NCBI GenBank assembly: GCA_900314925.1
Contig: OMXC01000008.1
Span: forward strand, 31,345-95,344
Length of the DNA stretch: 64,000 bases
Direction of reading: 5' to 3'
Origin: an uncultured Bacteroidales bacterium
Lineage (GTDB): Bacteria; Bacteroidota; Bacteroidia; Bacteroidales; P3
Position numbers and translations under genes: made by a program. The notes under the pieces are model-generated. The model was not told the DNA's origin, did no database searches, and saw only the letters and a list, made by a program, of their open reading frames with translations. Shown one piece after another: positions 62,101-64,000 of the stretch; position 1 is the stretch's first letter, and each line of letters begins with the position of its first letter.

Positions 62101-64000
62101 CGGCACCGCCAAGGGCAATGCCGCCACGCTGAACGTGTCGCCCGTCAGCGACACCGCCCTGACGGCCAACTTCACCTATAACCAGTACACCGTCACCGGC
62201 CAAAGCGCCAACACCACGATGGGTACAGTGTCGGGCACCGCCACAGTCAACTACCTGACCGATGTTACCATCACTGCCGCGGCCAACTACGGCTACCACT
62301 TCACTGGATGGAGCAACGGTGCCACCACCGAGAGCATCACCATCCAGACTACCAAGGACACCACCGTCACGGCCCTGTTCGACTACAACCAGTACACCGT
62401 CACCGGCCTCAGCGCCGATGAGGCCAAAGGCACCGTCAGCGGCACCGCCTCGGTGAACTACCTCACCGATGTGGTCCTCACCGCCACTGCCGCCACGGGC
62501 TACCACTTCGTGCAGTGGAACGATGGCAATACCGACAACCCGCGCACCGTCAGCGCCACCGAGAATATGACCTTCACGGCCACCTTCGCCATCAATCTCT
62601 ACAACATCACCCTCGCCTACAACGCCGAGCGAGGTGTTGTGACCAACGATGACGCCTCCGACGCCACTGTGGCCGCAGGCTATGTGTTCGAGAACGTGGA
62701 GCACGGCAGCACGCTGCACCTCACCGCCGAGGTCTTCGAGGGCAGCCGCTTCGCCGGCTGGGGCGACGGCAACATCACCGTCAACACCGCCTCCATTGAG
62801 TACACCGCCCTGCGCAACGCCACCCTGACGGCCAACTTCATCGACGCCGGCAACTTCCAGGTCTCCATCAACTACGACGAGGCTATGGGCACTGTGACCG
62901 GTGCCGGCGAGCACCATGCCGACAACGACGTGACCGTCACCGCCACGCCCAACTACGGCTACCACTTCGTGGCCTGGGTCAACGGCGAGGACTCTGTCTT
63001 CACTCCCAGCTACACCTTCGTGATGCCCACCAGCGAGGTGGAACTCACCGCCGTCTTCGACTACAACCAGTACACCGTGACCCCCGTCAGCGGCAACGCC
63101 GCGATGGGTAGCGTCAGCGAAGAACAGACGGTCAACTACCTCAGCCCCGTGGCCATCAGCGCCACGGCCAACTACGGTTACCACTTCGTCAACTGGACCA
63201 ATGCTGCCGGCAACGTCATCGCCACCACGCCCAACGCCACCGTGCAGGCCCTGCGTGACAGTGTCGTCACCGCCAACTTCGACTATAACCAGTACACCGT
63301 CACCGGCACCTGCAACGAGGCCATGGGCACCGTCAGCGGCACCGCCACGGTGAACTACCTTACCCCGGTGACCCTCACTGCCACCGCCGGCACCTGCTAC
63401 CACTTCGTGGGCTGGAGCAACGGCGCGACCACCGAGACCATCACCGTCGAGGCCACTGCCGACATCACCGTCACGGCCCTCTTCGAGGCCAACGTCTACA
63501 GCAGCGAGGAGACCGTCGATGTCTGCGACAGCTACACGTGGAACGGCCGCACCTATATTGTCGGCGGCACCTATTCTATAGATACCGTCAACGCCAACGG
63601 CTGCGACAGCACTGCCACCCTGCTGCTGACCATACGCCACAGCAACAGCGGCACCGACGTGCAGAACCACTGCGACACCTATACCTGGATTGACGACGTG
63701 ACCTACACCGAGACGCCTGCCGCCGAACCCACATTCACGCTCACCAATGCCGACGGCTGCGACAGCGTGGTGACCCTCAACCTCACCGTCCGCCACAGCA
63801 CCACGGGCGACACCGCCGCTGTGGCCTGCGACAGCTTTGAGTGGTACGGCGTGACCTACACCGAGACTCCTGCCGTCGCCCCGACGCACGTGTTCACCAA
63901 CGCCGCCGGCTGCGACAGCACCGTCACCCTGACGCTCATTGTCAACCACAGCAACAGCGGCGACACCGCCGCCGTGGCCTGCGACAGCTTTGAGTGGTAC
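53102..64000 (+). CDS. Giant multidomain surface protein (right end cut)
   Basis: An open frame of 3633 codons that leaves the window. Signal peptide 1-22 (ending TQAQ). The first ~2350 residues hold about five jelly-roll/choice-of-anchor modules (for example SVFSEDFEGG, IPFSENFDSY), about eleven fibronectin-III-like modules that typically start with Cys (CINVAGVTVTG, CPAVTAVEATD) and end in SFTT-like strands, and two other beta modules. One jelly-roll (about 560-735) interrupts a Fn3 module. About 2360-3464 are 15 InlB-B-like repeats (QYTVT...NYGYHFVNWTD...FDYN). From ~3465 a third repeat type begins (CDSYTWNG...GCDSTATL). No T9SS tail is seen, as the end is missing. Likely a T9SS-exported adhesin. 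Confidence 0.9.
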   Translation, partial: MKQLLRNLALVALLCVPWVTQAQSVFSEDFEGGSMPTGWTTDGPGTWSVGTGDYSTGTGSHGGTYNALITHSSNGNATKLITPEIDLSGAAAYDLVFWRINRSWGGDIDELHVYYRTSSAGEWVELQSWTTASATWTETTITLPNTSATYQVAFEMVDNYGYGVGIDDVSIVPPPSCINVAGVTVTGITSTGATINWSSANDATATYTIKNGDAEVATTAAGATSYTLTGLTAATTYSTFTVTANCGGDDHSAAVAVPSFTTACATIASFPWTVSFNDMTSNAVPVCWDNSASASSTMSSNPHYIWGVYEYSGNKMLRMNNYYVQSGTALINTPPIELPAGAYDLTFDYSHRASCGAFTVKVSTNGGSSFTELGSYTSTGSNDYSNPGEFTSALISLADYAGQTIILQFFSTSNYGQGAIFLDNVKIAAAPTCYKPTAPEATNLATDGATISWTRDARNAAGETYTIMNGSTELGTTAAGAISFNVTGLTANTEYTLTIVTNCAAGDESVDNVQVTFTTLANCATPVLTAGGVTNIAAHTADVAWTGYASNNSYVVNYRTAEGFNTNGGLNETFNGLTTANSIPEGWNNSEGTTTSATSKWSYNTSTSGNGATNGTSHDNTKCVRFDSYNNSSDNTNYLQTPSMDFPAGKTMKLSFWWKNPAAGDFSVYISTDGGTTKTPIAQGLTSQTTWTQATYILADYIGASNVTILFEGTSNYGYGDAYIYLDDVAVGYDVAAGAWQEVPTAAASVTLTGLESETEYEVKVKGLCDGSVESDESAVVSFTTLEGCMVPTALTVAPENITTTSAVVSWTNGYSTDDAWEINYRVSGAAEWTVVNATTNPHTLTGLAANTAYEVRMRTNCGAEGNSDWSATVSFRTACGQEAIPFSENFDSYAASSFSSAVTPFCWIMKPVPTNYSTGITIYSSTSHSGSRNLYSYTNSSYKNNVAILPEMAAATNTLQVRFWHRPSSSANSGMLQLGYVTDVEDTTTFVAVESFACSMGTTYTESEVVLESAPAAARIAFRHVNNYNYASYWYIDDVTVEPIPACKKVTAVATSDVTSNSATVSWTDDRNGEDATYSVYNGSVDPANLLGTTEAGVKTFTIMGLTPNTNYNAIVVVANCAADEHSAAVGVPSFTTQRNECAITAFNITTDGIRRGDAAIDAVNHTVAMPIYYTTDFSSASGSISYSTSAVAYMYNAETEDWDISVSSWNTLRSRLQVGANSVRVFAQDRNVYADWTITLQPEDCTTPAGLTLGAERIRVNVTINNNDPSVSAYQLVCSTTALDAAGLAAAEKTAVSGNTYTIENLDRETEYHVYVRANCGGDSYSEWRSGTVTTKGLSFCEDVVVAGGSNTNDHVPFYGLYIDEYVQHTQSVYPASMLTSLVGKSLTSMTYRSNGNKNFGTNSTFKIGVVNDADLSSAFVSTTGLTTVYTGSIVASSNKITITFSAPFVYDGGDLVVDFESLTTGSYSSMNFYGTNSGSSRYEGDGSSDVYTFVPELTFHYCETNDACPAVTAVEATDITETEATLTWEAVTTADYLSGYQVLVTSTELDAATLAAYDGPYTYEGTATTYDATGLTAYTMYYVYVRANCQAGGHDDGSSQWLSYSFRTMSQCGAVTNISVVQTGKSTATATWEKTKPAQTNNFNYILSTTGGLADATLNAMPKTGTGLAEATASLAGLSPATTYYLYVQNNCGGEGASPWVSQSFTTYDALPAVVNIATTEVTHTAIAYTWERNTAQFADETQWQVAVVAHVETPASWTTVSAMHYTAVGLTPETSYDIYVRPYQASPEAYGSASHLDEVTTTATPSDCVTIGEGTGTSYGPVCGYYGYERNAYLFTADDGLRAGNILSLAWNYTGSGTIPAKIYLKNTDLTALPALASFTWSEQIADATLVYDASASIATGWNDFVFAAPFNYTGGGLIVYVASSYGGYGGASVNAYYTASGSNNHIVGRKDNSVDDNSAITSMSSPSLNNQRHNTKFCFEASSCPDLSRVTVSDVTTNSAAISWMPGNAETSWQYVISAGETEASALEAAAVTTTATEYLPTGLTPDVDYYFYIRPMCGVDEYGNWTMRQFTTVATCGKPTVLAATEVTTTTATLNALAHPTIGTASTYTFRYWKDGDEENKTVMPAQAANSAAIGSLLPNTTYWFDVMVSCTGAAGDSRWSEPLSFTTEYQNLTLPYSTVFAEGRDNEWKLVNGTHANEWHIGTAASNTANGRGLYISNDGGVTNAYTNSGAVTLFAYAGFSNFEASKQYTVDFYWRNNGESGNYDYIRAWVVPDDVAIDITGSTSYGTSNPSGWLPADGGSMLNNVTEWQSKRAYVTVPADGAYKIVFMWWNDGSYGDNPPAAIDSVVVRESDKYTVTVNVAKDAENNVLGSYTSEPASLAGLYDNASVTLTHGEPIYGYHFTNWTDNDGSVLGTGASLSFTLHSDTVINVNYDSNQYTITAAMVAQQESEGWGTVSGTATVNFNLPVTLTATPAVGYHLVNWTNSAAAVSGTEETLTVNAYRDSTFTAHFDTNVYEITVNAVGSEMGTAEGPATLKHFLSADYVATPNYGYHFVNWTDGAANVLGSETTLAGFSPVANTTLNANFDYNTYTITAVSANAVMGSAAGTQTVNYLSNVTLNAGANYGYHFVNWTAANGDVLGTTESITVQALRDSVITANFDYNQYTVTVATANATMGGVSGTTTQNYLTEVQIAATPNYGYHFTQWNDGNTDNPRTVVITADATYTASFDYNQYTVTAQTANATMGSATGTQTVNYLTPVTLTAAANYGYSFAGWYEADTLYSNELVIAVPALSDRTLTATYTINQYTVTVESDDEVMGSVSGTATEDYLTNITITATANPGYHFVRWNDNSTVNPREVSVTENATYTAYFTYNQYTVSVSSASTTMGTVAPATSTLNFLSSVEISATPKTGYHFTQWNDGNTDNPRTVTVSEPGDLSFTASFDTNVYTVTTAVNDEAMGSVTESSSVKHFKSIALVATPNYGYHFVNWTDANGTAKGNAATLNVSPVSDTALTANFTYNQYTVTGQSANTTMGTVSGTATVNYLTDVTITAAANYGYHFTGWSNGATTESITIQTTKDTTVTALFDYNQYTVTGLSADEAKGTVSGTASVNYLTDVVLTATAATGYHFVQWNDGNTDNPRTVSATENMTFTATFAINLYNITLAYNAERGVVTNDDASDATVAAGYVFENVEHGSTLHLTAEVFEGSRFAGWGDGNITVNTASIEYTALRNATLTANFIDAGNFQVSINYDEAMGTVTGAGEHHADNDVTVTATPNYGYHFVAWVNGEDSVFTPSYTFVMPTSEVELTAVFDYNQYTVTPVSGNAAMGSVSEEQTVNYLSPVAISATANYGYHFVNWTNAAGNVIATTPNATVQALRDSVVTANFDYNQYTVTGTCNEAMGTVSGTATVNYLTPVTLTATAGTCYHFVGWSNGATTETITVEATADITVTALFEANVYSSEETVDVCDSYTWNGRTYIVGGTYSIDTVNANGCDSTATLLLTIRHSNSGTDVQNHCDTYTWIDDVTYTETPAAEPTFTLTNADGCDSVVTLNLTVRHSTTGDTAAVACDSFEWYGVTYTETPAVAPTHVFTNAAGCDSTVTLTLIVNHSNSGDTAAVACDSFEWY
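60182..63493 (+). repeat. Fifteen InlB-B-like repeats
   Basis: 1104 residues in 15 units of about 68-84 residues. Each has YTVT near the start, a MG(T/S)V turn, GYHFVNW or a variant in the middle, and ends with a FDYN-like strand. Several copies are nearly identical in DNA around the GYHF strand, so recent duplication or gene conversion is likely. Repeats 12 and 13 (about 62596-63066) are the most divergent. Confidence 0.88.
63500..64000 (+). repeat. Cys-Asp-Ser repeats at the cut end
   Basis: Units of about 51 residues (153 bases between identical positions) with CDSxxW at the start and GCDSTxTL later; three whole units and the beginning of a fourth. The unit CDSFEWYGVTYTETPA appears to be repeating almost exactly at the window end, so more copies probably follow. 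Confidence 0.85.

Noticed and set aside
59975..63949. A 1324-aa open frame on the minus strand
   Set aside because: It is the antisense of the InlB-B-like repeat part of the giant gene. GC-rich, C-ending codons leave few stops on the opposite strand, and its translation shows only repeated low-complexity patterns with no known fold.
60182..64000. Tandem DNA repeats as a mobile element or assembly duplication
   Set aside because: They are in frame, differ at many codons and translate into a consistent protein repeat; this is a coding repeat.

Overview
This window is a piece of a chromosome from a GC-rich member of the Bacteroidales (Bacteroidota). The evidence is: promoters of the Bacteroidota type (TTTG, 19-22 bases, TAnnTTTG); a ribosomal cluster in which fusA is followed directly by rpsJ and secY directly by map-infA-rpmJ; the gliding/type IX secretion lipoprotein GldD; type IX (T9SS) C-terminal sorting domains on two secreted proteins; a zinc-less sirtuin; and several Bacteroidota-type outer-membrane proteins. 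No rRNA, tRNA, CRISPR array or insertion sequence was seen.

Layout. 200-6058 (+): sirtuin, small membrane protein, Ig-like lipoprotein, lipid-linked-sugar flippase, beta-barrel protein and fabD, ending in a bidirectional terminator. 6132-9884 (-): 1250-aa T9SS cargo of alternating jelly-roll and PKD modules. 10219-14416 (-): cysS, membrane protein, porin-like protein, PHP phosphatase. 14776-19300 (-): M1 peptidase with T9SS tail, outer-membrane protein, rbfA, LolC/E-type permease. 19412-20197 (+): tiny lipoprotein and SprT-like protein. 20582-38945 (+): the str-S10-spc-alpha ribosomal superoperon, 31 genes from rpsL to rplQ. 39027-41437 (-): Bro-N protein, ribD, yigZ. 41534-41719 (+): a probable structured small RNA with its own promoter and terminator. 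41787-42290 (+): AT-rich lipoprotein. 42360-45781 (-): thyA, mannose-1-phosphate guanylyltransferase, asnS. 46206-49209 (+): ECF sigma factor, SpoU-type RNA methyltransferase, thiL, pcm. 49604-52433 (+): gldD, nucleotidyltransferase, methyltransferase. 53102 to the right edge (+): a giant surface protein, open for 3633 codons and cut by the window end.

How the genes fit together. The ribosomal superoperon, EF-G, SecY, IF-1, RNA polymerase alpha, RbfA, CysS and AsnS form a translation and transcription core. GldD, the T9SS-tailed proteins and the giant protein point to T9SS export of adhesive or proteolytic surface proteins, beside several envelope genes (flippase, LolC/E, porins).

The most unusual feature is a set of short-period repeat systems outside normal gene logic. 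Four intergenic loci (about 10060, 14492, 45881, 52665) carry 140-180-bp palindromes built on a strict 11-bp ladder, whose arms share a small set of exchangeable 11-mers. Other loci carry tandem 11-mers without inversion. A second system of 7-8-bp tandem units sits against start codons, in intergenic gaps and, strikingly, in frame inside ribD, the lolC/E gene and thyA.
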